Assembly: GCF_007004765.1 (NCBI RefSeq)
Contig: NZ_VIKR01000002.1
Location: 930,001-994,000 of the forward strand
Direction: 5' to 3'
Length of the DNA: 64,000 nucleotides
From: Aliikangiella marina
Lineage (GTDB): Bacteria > Pseudomonadota > Gammaproteobacteria > Enterobacterales > Kangiellaceae
Position numbers and translations under genes: made by a program. A model generated the notes under the pieces. It did no database searches, was not told the DNA's origin, and saw only the letters and a list, made by a program, of their open reading frames with translations. Positions 36,280 to 46,736 of this stretch are shown here, one piece after another; the stretch's first letter is position 1; each line of letters starts with the position of its first letter.

Positions 36280-37101
36280 TCAACTCACTTTGTCTAGATG
36301 TACATCCATTTGGGGATATGGAATAGAAATATTCTCTTCATCAAAGACGAGTTTTATTTTCTCATGAGTGTCGAAGTAAACTCCCCAATAGTCTGCAGAA
36401 TTTACCCAGGGGCGAACTGCAAAATTAACGGATGAATCAGCCAGCTCTGAAACCGCGACTAAAGGTGCCGGATCGGCGAGAATTCTTTCGTCTTCTTCAA
36501 GCACTTTCATAATAAGGTTTTTAGCTTTCTTAATATCATCATCGTAGCCAATTCCAAATACCATATCGACTCTGCGAGTATCTTTAGCGGAGTAATTGAT
36601 GATAACGTCACCATAAATTTTACCGTTAGGTACAATCATCAATTTATTGTCGCCTGTTCTGAGCTGGGTCGAAAAAATTGATATCTTTTCGATAACACCT
36701 GCTATTCCTGCAACTTCTACAAAGTCGCCTGAAGTGAACGGACGGAAAACAATAAGCATAACACCAGAAGCAAAGTTCTGAAGTGAACTTTGCAGTGATA
36801 GACCAATCGCTAAGCCTGCCGCACCGATAAGGGCAACGAGTGAAGTTGTATCAACGCCGAGCTGTCCGACAGCAGCAATGATCACAAATAACATTAAAAT
36901 GCTATTGATAATAGCGGAGACAAAGCTGACTAAGACACCGTCAAGATTAGCTTTGTTTAACAGCTTTTTTGTCAGGCTCACTATCCCTTTTACAACCATC
37001 TTACCAACGAGGAATATGACGATCGCAAAGATGAGGTTTAATCCATAAGGAATAACATATGTATCAATTATTTTTTCAAGATCGGTTTGAGTAAAATCCA
37101 T
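36280..37101 (-). CDS. mscS: MscS small-conductance mechanosensitive channel
   Basis: 273 residues: three membrane segments (about 15-40, 60-82, 88-115), the pore helix rich in Gly/Ala (AAGLAIGLSLQSSLQNFASG), then the beta and alpha/beta cytoplasmic vestibule. The length is close to E. coli MscS (286). It releases solutes on osmotic downshock from the inner membrane. A hairpin at 36248-36267 ends the transcript. Confidence 0.95.
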   Translation of the reverse strand: MDFTQTDLEKIIDTYVIPYGLNLIFAIVIFLVGKMVVKGIVSLTKKLLNKANLDGVLVSFVSAIINSILMLFVIIAAVGQLGVDTTSLVALIGAAGLAIGLSLQSSLQNFASGVMLIVFRPFTSGDFVEVAGIAGVIEKISIFSTQLRTGDNKLMIVPNGKIYGDVIINYSAKDTRRVDMVFGIGYDDDIKKAKNLIMKVLEEDERILADPAPLVAVSELADSSVNFAVRPWVNSADYWGVYFDTHEKIKLVFDEENISIPYPQMDVHLDKVS

Positions 37102-37126
37102 TATACGTACCTTTAGATTGAGTATT

Positions 37127-37148
37127 CGACGGCCGATAAAAGCCGTCG
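37127..37148 (-). terminator. Hairpin between ompA and mscS
   Basis: CGACGGC, 8-base loop, GCCGTCG gives a perfect 7-bp stem, 24 bases after the OmpA-family stop codon on the minus strand. No real T-run follows in that direction, so termination is likely only partial, or the structure protects the ompA mRNA 3' end. Confidence 0.4.
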
Positions 37149-37172
37149 TTTGGGATTGTTAATAATTTTTGT

Positions 37173-38309
37173 TTATTGTGCTTCTTTGACTCGAGTTTTT
37201 ATTTCAGCTTGAACGCGTCTGTTTTGCGCTCTGCCTGCGGCAGTGTCGTTACTGGCGATCGGTGAAACCTCACCAATTCCGACGGCACTCAGTCTTGAAG
37301 CATCAATGTTAAAGTTATCAATGAGATACTGCATTACGGCTTTAGCTCTTTTCTCAGACAATTGTTGGTTGTAAGATGCTGCGCCACGATCATCGGTGTG
37401 ACCTTCGATGACAACACTAGTATCTGGATATTGACGCATAAAGTCCGCAACACGTTGAATTTCAGTTCGGTAATCATCCGTCACTGCATCACTATTATTC
37501 GCAAATTGAACGTTTAAAGTGATTGAGACATCTTTTTCTAAAATGATTCGGCATCCTGATGAGTCAACTTTTGCGCCATTAGGTGTTTGAGGGCATTTAT
37601 CCATAGAATCAACAACACCGTCGCCATCGCTATCAAGCTCGCAACCTTGACTATCAACTTTAATACCTGCTTGTGTATTAGGGCATTGATCAAAATTATC
37701 GTTAACACCATCATTATCAGAGTCTTTTGGCTGTTGCGGTTTAGGTGCGGGGGCAGGTTTAGGCGCTGGTGCTGGTTTTGCGCTTCGAGTTGATGAGCTC
37801 CCGAAATGATAAACACCGCCGAAATAAACATTGGTATCCCAGCTGCTATCGTCTATTTCAAGAATCGCATCAGCACCGAACAGTAAATTAAATCCTTTGC
37901 CAGAAGCCCATTCATAACCCATACCGAATCGACCCATTGAGGTATCATCGGTTAACGGTAATTCGTCAAATTCGCCAAAACCCACTTTCCAGAAAAATGA
38001 ATCTTGAGAGCGAGGGTTATAGCGATATTTTGCATTTAACGATGACATTCGAGTTTCAAAGTCAATCGTATTTCCCGGTGAGATTTGAGTTTGAAATTGT
38101 GTTGTTTCAAGCTCAATTCCCCAATGGTCTGACAGCTGATAGCCAAGCGTTAAATATAGGTCACTCGCGTCTTCTAACGCATTGTCGTCGCTGAAGTAAA
38201 TGCTATTAATACCGAGGCCTAAGTAAACGCCGCTATCTTCTTCTGCTTTGACTGAAAACGAGCTAATAGAAAATATTAGTGCACTAAGCACTCCCCAAAA
38301 TAACTTCAT
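37173..38309 (-). CDS. OmpA-family outer-membrane porin with TSP3 calcium repeats
   Basis: 378 residues: signal peptide (cut near SVKA, residue 22), an eight-strand-type beta-barrel (25-180), a Pro/Ala/Lys linker (APAPKPAPAPKP), thrombospondin type 3 repeats of the DSDGDGVVDSMDKCP form (~200-260), and a C-terminal OmpA peptidoglycan-binding domain (270-370; GHTDDRGA). It ties the outer membrane to the cell wall. Similar to OprF-like porins. Confidence 0.92.
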   Translation of the reverse strand: MKLFWGVLSALIFSISSFSVKAEEDSGVYLGLGINSIYFSDDNALEDASDLYLTLGYQLSDHWGIELETTQFQTQISPGNTIDFETRMSSLNAKYRYNPRSQDSFFWKVGFGEFDELPLTDDTSMGRFGMGYEWASGKGFNLLFGADAILEIDDSSWDTNVYFGGVYHFGSSSTRSAKPAPAPKPAPAPKPQQPKDSDNDGVNDNFDQCPNTQAGIKVDSQGCELDSDGDGVVDSMDKCPQTPNGAKVDSSGCRIILEKDVSITLNVQFANNSDAVTDDYRTEIQRVADFMRQYPDTSVVIEGHTDDRGAASYNQQLSEKRAKAVMQYLIDNFNIDASRLSAVGIGEVSPIASNDTAAGRAQNRRVQAEIKTRVKEAQ

Positions 38310-38440
38310 GAGTCCCTCCTAATAAGAACTGGATAGTGGTAATGGATAAAAGACTTGATGTACTGCACTTAGAGAGGCTGCGTAGGATTGTTAATTTTTG
38401 ACCTAAGTGTTCCCTGTTTATCATCAAGGTATCAATAAGT

Positions 38441-38495
38441 TAACAATAAATTGTTACTAATCGATTATCCGTTGTGCTATATCATAATCGATTAT
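38441..38495. promoter_or_regulatory. Cluster of three palindromes in the ompA/glycosyltransferase divergent region
   Basis: TAACAATAAATTGTTA (38441-38456) is a perfect 7-bp inverted repeat with an AA centre. It is followed by two copies of the palindrome TAATCGATTA at 38458-38467 and 38485-38494, centred 27 bases apart. They sit in the 226-base gap between divergent genes and look like regulator binding sites. The regulator is unknown. Confidence 0.45.
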
Positions 38496-38535
38496 ATTGC
38501 TAATGCATACATTTAAAATTTTAAGGAAATGACTG

Positions 38536-39633
38536 GTGAATAAACCTAAAATCTTGCTAATTTCCGGCTATGATGCTGCCAGTCATCGACATTGGCAGGA
38601 GTGCCTTGCTTCAGTCTTGGATGGGTTTGAATGGACTCAGATAGCGCTTCCTGCTCGCAATTTCTCATGGCGGGTGAGAGGCAGTGCATTAAATTTGTAT
38701 GCCGAGTACTCGCAACAACTGGCAGACGATTACGATCTGACTATCGCAACTTCAATGGTTGATCTAGCGGCGCTCCGCGGATTAGTGCCCAAGGTTTCTC
38801 AAGTACCGAATATTCTATACTTTCATGAAAACCAGTTTGTTTACCCGATATCCAAAGATCAACCCAATATCTTAAATGCTCAATTATCGAGTCTTTACAG
38901 CGCACTCAGCGCCGACGAGGTTTGGTTCAATTCAGAATACAATCGACAGAGTTTTGTGCAAGGAGCTCGTACCTTGCTGAAAAAGCTCCCGGACCGTTTT
39001 GATGGCAAACTACTTGAAGGGCTAACTGCGAGGTCGCGAATATTGCCTGTGCCCTTAAAGCTGTCTCCATCAGCCCATATTCCGCTCAAAACGGTCGCGA
39101 ATCCCCCTCACATCCTGTGGAATCATCGCTGGGAATACGATAAGCAGCCAGAGGTATTTTTTGAAGCGCTGCAGAGGCTCAAACAAAATGGTACTGCGTT
39201 CGAAGTCAGTGTTGTTGGTGAATCCTTTCGAGAAATCCCCCCTTGTTTTGAGGTTGCAAAACAGCAATTATCGGCAGAAATTTTGAACTGGGGTTACCAG
39301 CCTAGAGAAAAATACCTGCAAATACTCGCACAAGCCGATCTTGTGGTATCTAGCGCTATTCACGACTTTCAAGGGCTAAGTGTATTAGAAGCCATTGGGC
39401 AACATTGTTTGCCGATTGCACCCAACCGCTTGGTCTACCCTGAATACATTCCAGCAAACTATCTATATGAAGTTGGCGACAACAGTTGCTCTGAAAGCGA
39501 ACAATTGGCTAGACATCTCATGACTCATATTAATAGCAAAGACTTCCAACCTATTGATATAAATAGGTTTTATTTGCAAGATTTAATGCCGAAATATCGT
39601 CAACGAATCTTAGAACTTATTTCTTCAGCGTAA
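38536..39633 (+). CDS. DUF3524/QTMAN-type glycosyltransferase, possible tRNA-queuosine mannosyltransferase
   Basis: 365 residues, a GT-B-type glycosyltransferase. The N-terminal half (about 1-170) has the DUF3524 hallmark LYFHENQFVYP, and the C-terminal half the GT4-like EVSVVGESF and SSAIHDFQGLSVLEAIG nucleotide-sugar motif. The vertebrate family member (GTDC1/QTMAN) puts mannose on queuosine of tRNA-Asp. Bacterial members are poorly studied, so tRNA modification is inference. The next gene is lepA, a translation factor, 187 bases on. Confidence 0.78.
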   Translation: MNKPKILLISGYDAASHRHWQECLASVLDGFEWTQIALPARNFSWRVRGSALNLYAEYSQQLADDYDLTIATSMVDLAALRGLVPKVSQVPNILYFHENQFVYPISKDQPNILNAQLSSLYSALSADEVWFNSEYNRQSFVQGARTLLKKLPDRFDGKLLEGLTARSRILPVPLKLSPSAHIPLKTVANPPHILWNHRWEYDKQPEVFFEALQRLKQNGTAFEVSVVGESFREIPPCFEVAKQQLSAEILNWGYQPREKYLQILAQADLVVSSAIHDFQGLSVLEAIGQHCLPIAPNRLVYPEYIPANYLYEVGDNSCSESEQLARHLMTHINSKDFQPIDINRFYLQDLMPKYRQRILELISSA

Positions 39634-39771
39634 ACTAGCGGAATTCAACTCATCACATAATTTGCAGTTTCGCTGGGTTATTGAGCGCTGTTTGGCTACT
39701 TGTTACATTTTTTAACCTATTCAGCAAAGCTTGCTGGCAATAAAACAGCTAACTTTTCGCTCAAAATAAGG

Positions 39772-39777
39772 TACAAT
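39772..39777 (+). promoter_or_regulatory. Probable -10 box for lepA
   Basis: TACAAT sits 43 bases before the lepA ATG in a 187-base gap, next to a GC-rich patch (TCGGGCC) and a run of T. No good -35 hexamer is visible at 16-18 bases. Confidence 0.35.
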
Positions 39778-39820
39778 TCGGGCCTTTTTTACGAGACAAC
39801 CAGTTTTTGTCGCGAGATTT

Positions 39821-41623
39821 ATGTCCTATACCCAATATATTCGAAATTTTTCTATTATCGCTCATATTGATCACGGTAAGTCCACGCTTTCTGATCGATT
39901 GATTCAGGTTTGTGGCGGGCTTACAGAGCGCGAAATGTCTGAGCAAGTGCTCGATTCTATGGATTTAGAGCGAGAGCGAGGGATTACCATCAAGGCTCAA
40001 AGCGTGACCTTGAACTACAACGCGAAAGACGGTAACACATATCAGCTTAATTTCATTGATACGCCGGGCCATGTGGATTTTTCCTATGAAGTCTCGCGTT
40101 CGCTTGCGGCCTGCGAAGGCGCGCTATTGGTCGTAGATGCCGGTCAAGGTGTTGAGGCGCAAACTTTAGCTAATTGCTACACCGCGATTGAGCAAGATCT
40201 TGAAGTTATTCCCGTACTTAATAAAATCGATTTGCCGCAAGCAGATCCGGATAGGGTTGCACAAGAAATCGAGGACATTATTGGCCTTGAGGCAATGGAT
40301 GCGGTCCAATGTAGTGCCAAGACTGGAGTCGGTATCGAGGACTTATTGGAAGAGTTGGTAGAAAAAGTACCGGCACCTGAAGGCGACCCTGAGGCTCCGC
40401 TTCAAGCGTTAATTATAGACTCATGGTTTGATAACTATTTGGGTGTTGTTTCATTGGTGAGAGTTGTTCAAGGAACACTTCGTCAAGGCGATAAAATGCA
40501 AGTAATGTCGACGGCGAAAGCACACCAAGTGGATTTTGTCGGTATTTACACGCCAAAACGCAATGATTTACCGGAACTTAAGGCCGGTGAGGTTGGTTAC
40601 GTTATTGCTGGAATCAAGGAGATTCAAGGTGCGCCAGTAGGAGATACGCTTACCTTAGCCAAAGCGCCTGCTGAAGAACCTTTGCCTGGATTTAAAACCG
40701 TAAAACCACAAGTTTACGCGGGCTTATTTCCGGTGTCCTCAGATGATTATGAAGCCTTCAGAGATGCGCTAGCCAAGCTTAGCTTAAACGATGCGTCCTT
40801 ATTCTATGAACCTGAAAACTCGACTGCACTGGGTTTTGGATTTCGCTGTGGCTTTTTAGGCATGCTCCACATGGAAATCATTCAAGAGCGCTTGGAGCGA
40901 GAATATGATCTTGACTTGATCACCACTGCGCCAACCGTTGTTTTTGAAGTAATCAGTTCGAAAGGTGAGACACTCTATGTCGACAACCCATCAAAGCTTC
41001 CCGAGCCAGGCGAAATTGATGAAATGCGTGAGCCTATCGTGGAAGCGAACATTTTAGTGCCACAAGAGCACCTTGGTAGTGTAATTACCTTGTGCGTTGA
41101 AAAACGAGGTGTTCAAACCAAGATGGAGTATGTCGGTAACCAAGTCTCACTATCTTATCATCTGCCGATGAATGAGGTGGTGTTGGACTTTTTCGACCGG
41201 TTGAAATCGGTCAGCCGCGGTTATGCTTCCTTGGATTATAATTTCAAACACTTCCAACAGGCTGATCTAGTGAAATTAGACGTATTAATCAATGGCGACA
41301 AAGTAGACGCGCTAGCGATAATCGTTCACAAAGACCAAGCTCAGTACCGTGGGAGAGAGTTAGTTGAAAAAATGCGCGAGCTGATCCCAAGACAAATGTT
41401 TGAGGTCGCGATTCAAGCGGCTATAGGGAATCATATTGTCGCGCGTTCAACGGTTAAAGCGTTGCGGAAGAATGTTACCGCCAAATGTTACGGTGGTGAT
41501 GTTTCTCGAAAGCGAAAGCTACTAGAAAAACAAAAAGCAGGTAAAAAACGAATGAAAAAAGTGGGCCGAGTTGAGATTCCGCAAGACGCGTTCTTGGCGG
41601 TCCTTCAAGTAGGTAAGGACTAA
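39821..41623 (+). CDS. lepA: LepA/EF4 translation elongation factor
   Basis: 600 residues, full length. G1 AHIDHGKST (14-22), effector region with RGITIK, DTPGH, NKIDLP, and the LepA-specific C-terminal domain ending in [19 protein letters not shown]. It acts on the ribosome in initiation and back-translocation. It heads the lepA-lepB-DUF4845-rnc-era-recO-pdxJ-acpS block, which is conserved in gammaproteobacteria. Confidence 0.98.
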   Translation: MSYTQYIRNFSIIAHIDHGKSTLSDRLIQVCGGLTEREMSEQVLDSMDLERERGITIKAQSVTLNYNAKDGNTYQLNFIDTPGHVDFSYEVSRSLAACEGALLVVDAGQGVEAQTLANCYTAIEQDLEVIPVLNKIDLPQADPDRVAQEIEDIIGLEAMDAVQCSAKTGVGIEDLLEELVEKVPAPEGDPEAPLQALIIDSWFDNYLGVVSLVRVVQGTLRQGDKMQVMSTAKAHQVDFVGIYTPKRNDLPELKAGEVGYVIAGIKEIQGAPVGDTLTLAKAPAEEPLPGFKTVKPQVYAGLFPVSSDDYEAFRDALAKLSLNDASLFYEPENSTALGFGFRCGFLGMLHMEIIQERLEREYDLDLITTAPTVVFEVISSKGETLYVDNPSKLPEPGEIDEMREPIVEANILVPQEHLGSVITLCVEKRGVQTKMEYVGNQVSLSYHLPMNEVVLDFFDRLKSVSRGYASLDYNFKHFQQADLVKLDVLINGDKVDALAIIVHKDQAQYRGRELVEKMRELIPRQMFEVAIQAAIGNHIVARSTVKALRKNVTAKCYGGDVSRKRKLLEKQKAGKKRMKKVGRVEIPQDAFLAVLQVGKD

Positions 41624-41671
41624 CTTTTTCAATTAATTTGGGATCATTGCGGTTAAAAAAAGGAAAAATGC

Positions 41672-42664
41672 ATGAGTAGCAACTACGGCTTAATTTTGGT
41701 CGTTTTGACTTTTGTCTCTGGAATTATCTGGTTAATCGATATTTTTACGACTGGTAAAACGCGTAAGGCGGCATTGGCCAAGCTTTATGAGCAAGATAAA
41801 AATCCCAACGAAGAGACAATAAAAGCTGTCAGTCGCGAGCCAATACATGTCGATTATGCGAAGTCATTTTTTCCAATTTTGCTGTTTATTGTCGTGTTGC
41901 GTTCTTTTTTGTACGAGCCCTTTCAAATCCCTTCCGCCTCGATGAAACCAACTCTGGTTGAGGGTGATTTTATTTTAGTTAACAAGTTTAACTATGGATT
42001 ACGGTTGCCAGTGACTTCAAAGAAAGTGGTCGAAATCGACAGTCCGCAACGTGGAGATGTTGCCGTTTTCAGAGCGCCACATACTGGCGAAGACTACATT
42101 AAGCGGATCGTCGGATTGCCAGGTGATACGGTCTATTACACGTCAAACAAAGAACTACACATATTACCATTTTGTCAACCTGAGTTGGCGCCGCAAGATT
42201 GTCCTAAACGTTATCGCGTCAATCGCACTTTAGTGTCAACGGAAAAGTATTTAGACATAAACCCTTCAACGGGGGCGGTCAGAGAGAACGACCACTTTTC
42301 AGAAAAGCTTGGTGAAAGAGAACATGAGATTCTTATCAATCCAAGGGCACCTGAAGAACGCAAGTATTATATAGGGTATTATAAAGGCCCTGCGCCGGCA
42401 GTTAAGTTTTATCGAGACGGTAGTTCATTGCCGATTAAAGCTTATGAATATAAAGTCCCTGAAAAAAGCTATTTTGTGATGGGCGATAATCGGGATAACA
42501 GCGAGGATGGTCGATATTGGCCAAAAACGAATTTTGTTCCAGAAGAGAATTTGGTTGGACAAGCGGTTTATGTATGGTTACACCTCGATTTTGGTTTAAA
42601 AAGTCGATGGTTTAGCTGGGTGCCGACAAACATCGAGTTTGGCAGAGTCGGTGAGATAAAATAA
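41672..42664 (+). CDS. lepB: LepB signal peptidase I
   Basis: 330 residues: two membrane segments (5-27 and 65-80), catalytic Ser90 (PSASMKPTL) and Lys144 (EDYIKRIVGLPGD), and the C-terminal box GDNRDNSEDGRYW. It removes signal peptides at the periplasmic face of the inner membrane. AAAGGA precedes the ATG by 9 bases. Followed by a DUF4845 gene as in Pseudomonas. Confidence 0.97.
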   Translation: MSSNYGLILVVLTFVSGIIWLIDIFTTGKTRKAALAKLYEQDKNPNEETIKAVSREPIHVDYAKSFFPILLFIVVLRSFLYEPFQIPSASMKPTLVEGDFILVNKFNYGLRLPVTSKKVVEIDSPQRGDVAVFRAPHTGEDYIKRIVGLPGDTVYYTSNKELHILPFCQPELAPQDCPKRYRVNRTLVSTEKYLDINPSTGAVRENDHFSEKLGEREHEILINPRAPEERKYYIGYYKGPAPAVKFYRDGSSLPIKAYEYKVPEKSYFVMGDNRDNSEDGRYWPKTNFVPEENLVGQAVYVWLHLDFGLKSRWFSWVPTNIEFGRVGEIK

Positions 42665-42732
42665 TTATCCTCACGATAAAACAACTTTATGATATGATTT
42701 TATAAAAGCGCATGTTTTTAAAGGGTTTTTCT

Positions 42733-43143
42733 ATGCTAAAAGTAAAAGGCCGAACTCCTAGAGGACCTGTTGCAGGCCGTTATCAATCGGGCCTTACTAC
42801 ATGGTCGATGTTGACTATCATGTTGATGGCCGGGCTCATTCTTTATGTTTCTGGAAACTTACTACCAGCCTATATGGAGCATGGGATAATCAAGGGATCC
42901 ATGCAAGAGGTTGTTAATCAGCGTGGTTTTGACAACATGACTGCAACTCAAATTCACGCCGCGATCCAAAAAAGAATGGTGGTTGACAGTGTACGTGGGT
43001 TCGATAAAAGTTCGTTCAAAGTGAGCAGAGAAAAGTCCGGTAAAAAGTTTATCGTTATTGATTACGATAAAAAAGTGCCCTTATTTGGCAACATTTCAGC
43101 TTTAATCGAGTTTGAAGAAGAAATAAGACGCGAAGGGCGTTAA
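42733..43143 (+). CDS. DUF4845 small membrane protein
   Basis: About 136 residues with one N-terminal membrane segment (TTWSMLTIMLMAGLILYVSG) and a small periplasmic domain. Function unknown. The family is commonly found between lepB and rnc. I choose ATG 42733 because AAAGGG lies 7 bases upstream; an upstream ATG at 42712 would add seven residues with no ribosome-binding site. Confidence 0.82.
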   Translation: MLKVKGRTPRGPVAGRYQSGLTTWSMLTIMLMAGLILYVSGNLLPAYMEHGIIKGSMQEVVNQRGFDNMTATQIHAAIQKRMVVDSVRGFDKSSFKVSREKSGKKFIVIDYDKKVPLFGNISALIEFEEEIRREGR

Positions 43144-43152
43144 TTCAAGTTC

Positions 43153-43836
43153 ATGTCTCCTAGTCCAAATTTAGCGCGGTTGCAAAAAGTGCTCGGGTAT
43201 CAATTTAACGATATTCAGTTACTTAAAATGGCCCTAACTCATCGTTCTGCGAGCAGCAAACACAACGAAAGGCTTGAGTATTTGGGTGACGCTATACTCG
43301 GCAGTATAATCGCTAATCAACTTTTCAATCAGTTCGAAAAAGCTGATGAAGGTCAACTGAGTCGCTTGCGTTCGTTCTTGGTGAAAGAAAAAGCACTTTA
43401 CGAACTGGCCCAACAAATTGGCCTAGGTGATTACTTGCGTTTGGGTAGCGGAGAATTAAAAAGTGGTGGCTTTCGTCGAGCCTCAATTTTATCCGATGCG
43501 TTTGAAGCAATAATTGGTGCGGTTTATCTCGATAGCGATTTTCCAATCACAGAGCAATTTGTGTTAACACTCTATACCGATAAGCTAAAATCGCTGTCTT
43601 TGGATATGGCAAAAAAAGATCCAAAAACCCAGCTACAAGAGTGGTTACAGGCGAAAAATTTGGCGACGCCGAGTTATCAAGTGGTTCGTTCGACCGGCAA
43701 AGATCATGCGAAGTTATATTGGGTTGAGTGTTCTGTTGATTTTGATGATTTGGTCGCTGAAGGGACAGGCGCGAGTCGTCGAAAAGCTGAGCAAGATGCA
43801 GCAGCAAAAATTCTGGAGAAAATAGCAAATGGCTGA
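43153..43836 (+). CDS. rnc: RNase III
   Basis: 227 residues. The catalytic signature is [12 protein letters not shown], with E42 and D46, plus D115 and E118 in [16 protein letters not shown]-terminal double-stranded RNA-binding domain spans ~155-225. It cuts rRNA precursors and structured mRNAs. The last 8 bases overlap era. Confidence 0.97.
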   Translation: MSPSPNLARLQKVLGYQFNDIQLLKMALTHRSASSKHNERLEYLGDAILGSIIANQLFNQFEKADEGQLSRLRSFLVKEKALYELAQQIGLGDYLRLGSGELKSGGFRRASILSDAFEAIIGAVYLDSDFPITEQFVLTLYTDKLKSLSLDMAKKDPKTQLQEWLQAKNLATPSYQVVRSTGKDHAKLYWVECSVDFDDLVAEGTGASRRKAEQDAAAKILEKIANG

Positions 43837-44737
43837 GTCGAATATGCATTGCGGGTTTGTTGCATTTGTTGGGCGACCAAATGTTGGTAAGTCGACTCTG
43901 CTGAATCAATTGTTGGGTCATAAACTAAGCATCACTTCTCGCAAACCGCAAACAACGCGACATCGTATCATGGGAATCGATACCATTGATGCTACTCAAA
44001 TGATTTATGTTGATACTCCTGGTCTTCACAAAAAAGAACCCAAAGCGATTAATCGTCTGATGAATAGGGCGGCCTCAAGTTCCATTTCAGACGTTGATAT
44101 TGTGGTGTTTGTTGTCGAACCGGGAAAGTGGACCGAGGATGACCAATTGGTTCTTGACCATATCAAAAGCACTAATCGTCCCGTGGTCTTGTTCTTAAAT
44201 AAAGTTGATCAAATAAAAGACAAAGAAGCACTTCTACCGATATTAAAATCGTTAGCAGAGCGACACAATTTTAAAGAGATTATTCCTGGTTCTGCACTCA
44301 AAGGACAGCAGGTTGAAGCGCTAAAGTCATACTTATTAGCGGCGATGCCTGAGGGTGATTTCGTTTTTCCGGAAGATTATTACACTGATCGAAGTGAGCG
44401 TTTTCTTGCGGCGGAAATCATTCGAGAAAAACTAATTCGCCAGCTTGGTGATGAATTACCCTATTCAATCACGGTAGAAATAGAGCAGTTTAAAGCGGAT
44501 GAAAACGGTTTATTGAAAATAAACGGTCTGATTCTTGTCGAGCGAAAAGGACAAAAATCCATTGTTATTGGAAAAGGCGGTCAACGATTGAAACAAGTTG
44601 GCACAGATGCTAGAAAAGACATGAAGCGTTTATTTGGGCAAAAAGTATTTTTGGAATTGTGGGTTAAAGTTAAAGATGGTTGGGCCGACGATGAGAGAGC
44701 TTTACGCTCTTTAGGGTTTGATGATTTTAAAGAATAA
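43829..44737 (+). CDS. era: Era GTPase, 16S rRNA maturation
   Basis: 302 residues with P-loop GRPNVGKST (15-23), [14 protein letters not shown], and a C-terminal KH domain ([21 protein letters not shown] region). Era binds the 3' end of 16S rRNA. Translation is coupled to rnc by the 8-base overlap. Confidence 0.98.
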   Translation: MAESNMHCGFVAFVGRPNVGKSTLLNQLLGHKLSITSRKPQTTRHRIMGIDTIDATQMIYVDTPGLHKKEPKAINRLMNRAASSSISDVDIVVFVVEPGKWTEDDQLVLDHIKSTNRPVVLFLNKVDQIKDKEALLPILKSLAERHNFKEIIPGSALKGQQVEALKSYLLAAMPEGDFVFPEDYYTDRSERFLAAEIIREKLIRQLGDELPYSITVEIEQFKADENGLLKINGLILVERKGQKSIVIGKGGQRLKQVGTDARKDMKRLFGQKVFLELWVKVKDGWADDERALRSLGFDDFKE

Positions 44738-44779
44738 CCGCTCTCTACCTGCAAACAGCAGGCAAGGTTTGACAAAACC

Positions 44780-45502
44780 GTGAACTCAAAAAACGAAAGA
44801 GTGAAAGCGATAATACTTCATGCCAAACCTTACCAAGAATCTAGCATGATCTTGCAAGTTTTTAGTTTTGAGTATGGCCTCTTTTCTGTGATTGCTAAGG
44901 GGATCAAAGGCAAAAAATCACAAGCCAAAAAGGCGTTACTGCAACCTTTTCAGATACTCACGCTAGAGATCACCGGTCGAAGCAACCTCAAAACATTGGT
45001 CGGATGCGAGTTAGAATTTAATGAGGCTATTAATGCCTCACTATTCAGAGATAGAAAATTAGCATGCGCTTTTTATGCTAATGAAGTTTTGATTCGTGCT
45101 CTCCCGGAAAGACACGAATTCCCTGATTTGTTTAAGGCTTATTGTCAACTGCTGGCGAACATTGCAAATACTGAAAATTATTCAGCATCTCTTCGACAAT
45201 TTGAGTTGGTGTTGTTGCGGGCCATCGGTGTTGCACCAGATTTTAATTTTGATATCGAGGGCATGCCAATTTTGGCTGACAATAGTTACATACTCAGTGT
45301 TCAGGGGGGGTTCTCCAAGGCAACCAAGATAGAGCTGAATGATAGCTTCCCGGGAAGTGTCATTTTATCATTAGGCGAAGGGTTGATTACCGAGAGTCAT
45401 CTAAAACAAAGCGAACAAATTTGTCGACGATTAATGCGAAGCGTTATTGGTGATAAACCTTTACAGAGCCGAAAATTGTGGCAACATAGCAACTTAACCT
45501 GA
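44780..45502 (+). CDS. recO: RecO recombination mediator
   Basis: 240 residues with an N-terminal OB fold ([20 protein letters not shown]) and a helical C-terminal domain. The four zinc cysteines of some RecO proteins are absent, as in E. coli. It loads RecA with RecR. GTG start, with AAGG 12 bases upstream, which is a weak site. Confidence 0.94.
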   Translation: MNSKNERVKAIILHAKPYQESSMILQVFSFEYGLFSVIAKGIKGKKSQAKKALLQPFQILTLEITGRSNLKTLVGCELEFNEAINASLFRDRKLACAFYANEVLIRALPERHEFPDLFKAYCQLLANIANTENYSASLRQFELVLLRAIGVAPDFNFDIEGMPILADNSYILSVQGGFSKATKIELNDSFPGSVILSLGEGLITESHLKQSEQICRRLMRSVIGDKPLQSRKLWQHSNLT

Positions 45503-45531
45503 CCGCTATTTTTCTATTCAGAGATAATTCG

Positions 45532-46275
45532 ATGAGTAACAATCCAATCTATCTAGGCGTAAACGTCGATCATGTAGCGACTATTCGACAAGCTCGAGGC
45601 GTCAACTATCCTCAAGTACTTCAAGCTGCGTTAGTGGCAGAGCAGGCAGGGGCTGACGGAATTACGATTCATTTGCGAGAGGACCGGCGTCACATTCAAG
45701 ATAGAGACGTCGAGCTAATCAAAGAGTGTATTAACTCTCGATTAAATCTTGAGATGGCGGTGACCGATGAAATGCTCCAAATCGCGAAAGCGACACAGCC
45801 CGAATATGTTTGCTTAGTGCCTGAAAAAAGGAAAGAAGTGACGACTGAAGGTGGTTTAGATGTATGCGGGAATTTTGAAAAAATTAAAGCGGCTTGTAAC
45901 GAGCTAGGTGAACAAGGAATAAAAGTTTCTTTATTCATCGATGCTGAACCAAGACAGATTGAGGCTGCCCAAAAAGCGGGTGCACCCTTTATCGAGATTC
46001 ATACTGGGCATTATGCTGATGCTGAAAATACTCAAGTTGAAAAAGAGCAACTTCAGCTGATTTGTGACGGCGTTCGATTAGCCAAAGATTGCGGACTAAT
46101 GGTCAATGCTGGACATGGACTTCACTACCATAATGTATCAGCTATCGCTGCGATTCCGGATATCTACGAGCTAAATATCGGCCACGCGATCATCGCCCAG
46201 TCTGTTTTCAGCGGCCTTGCTAAGGCAGTTTCCGATATGAAATCGCTTATGCTCAACGCTCGAGGTATAAGCTAG
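45532..46275 (+). CDS. pdxJ: PdxJ pyridoxine 5'-phosphate synthase
   Basis: 247 residues, TIM barrel, with the N-terminal [16 protein letters not shown] and C-terminal [11 protein letters not shown] phosphate-binding motifs. It condenses deoxyxylulose-5-phosphate with 3-amino-2-oxopropyl phosphate in vitamin B6 synthesis. Located 29 bases after recO and 3 before acpS. Confidence 0.98.
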   Translation: MSNNPIYLGVNVDHVATIRQARGVNYPQVLQAALVAEQAGADGITIHLREDRRHIQDRDVELIKECINSRLNLEMAVTDEMLQIAKATQPEYVCLVPEKRKEVTTEGGLDVCGNFEKIKAACNELGEQGIKVSLFIDAEPRQIEAAQKAGAPFIEIHTGHYADAENTQVEKEQLQLICDGVRLAKDCGLMVNAGHGLHYHNVSAIAAIPDIYELNIGHAIIAQSVFSGLAKAVSDMKSLMLNARGIS

Positions 46276-46278
46276 ACC

Positions 46279-46665
46279 ATGAGTATTTTTGGGATTGGGA
46301 TCGACCTTTGTGAAATCGAGCGCATCGAGGAATCGTTGGAGCGACATGGCGAACGGTTTGCGCGAAAGGTTCTCAATTCAAATGAGCTTGAAATCATGGC
46401 CAAGCAGAAGTTTAAGGCGAGATATCTTGCCAAGCGGTTTGCCGCGAAAGAAGCTTTTGCTAAAGCGATGGGGACCGGAATCGCGGATGGGTTAATTTTG
46501 CCCGATATTGAGGTTTACAGTGACCAAGCAGGTAAGCCTCATATCCGCTTACATGGCAAAGCAGCAGAAAAGCTCAATGAACTAGGCGATATGGTTGTTC
46601 ATTTGAGCATTAGCGATGAGAAAGAAACGGCTATCGCCCAAGTCGTCATAGAGAGGCGCGTTTAG
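46279..46665 (+). CDS. acpS: AcpS holo-acyl-carrier-protein synthase
   Basis: 128 residues, with GIGIDLCEIERI (metal ligand D9) and KRFAAKEAFAKAMGTG (E58). It transfers phosphopantetheine from CoA to ACP. It is the last gene of the lepA block; the following gene, mreC, has its own promoter. Confidence 0.97.
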   Translation: MSIFGIGIDLCEIERIEESLERHGERFARKVLNSNELEIMAKQKFKARYLAKRFAAKEAFAKAMGTGIADGLILPDIEVYSDQAGKPHIRLHGKAAEKLNELGDMVVHLSISDEKETAIAQVVIERRV

Positions 46666-46706
46666 TGGCTAATAGAGGAATAAAAATTGACAATCTCATT
46701 TTGTGA

Positions 46707-46736
46707 TTGAACATTTTAGACACACTGGGCTACAAT
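46707..46736 (+). promoter_or_regulatory. Probable sigma-70 promoter of mreCD
   Basis: TTGAAC (46707-46712) and TACAAT (46731-46736) are 18 bases apart, 48 bases before the proposed mreC start. A separate TTGACA at 46687 has no -10 at proper distance. Confidence 0.5.

Noticed and set aside
37132-37139. GCCGATAA, identical to a sigma-28 -10 element on the + strand.
   Set aside because: It is part of the loop and stem of the hairpin after the ompA-type gene and points against the two neighbouring minus-strand genes; no -35 partner at the right distance.
46687-46736. TTGACA at 46687 as -35 of the TACAAT box before mreC.
   Set aside because: The spacing would be 38 bases; TTGAAC at 46707 with 18 bases fits.
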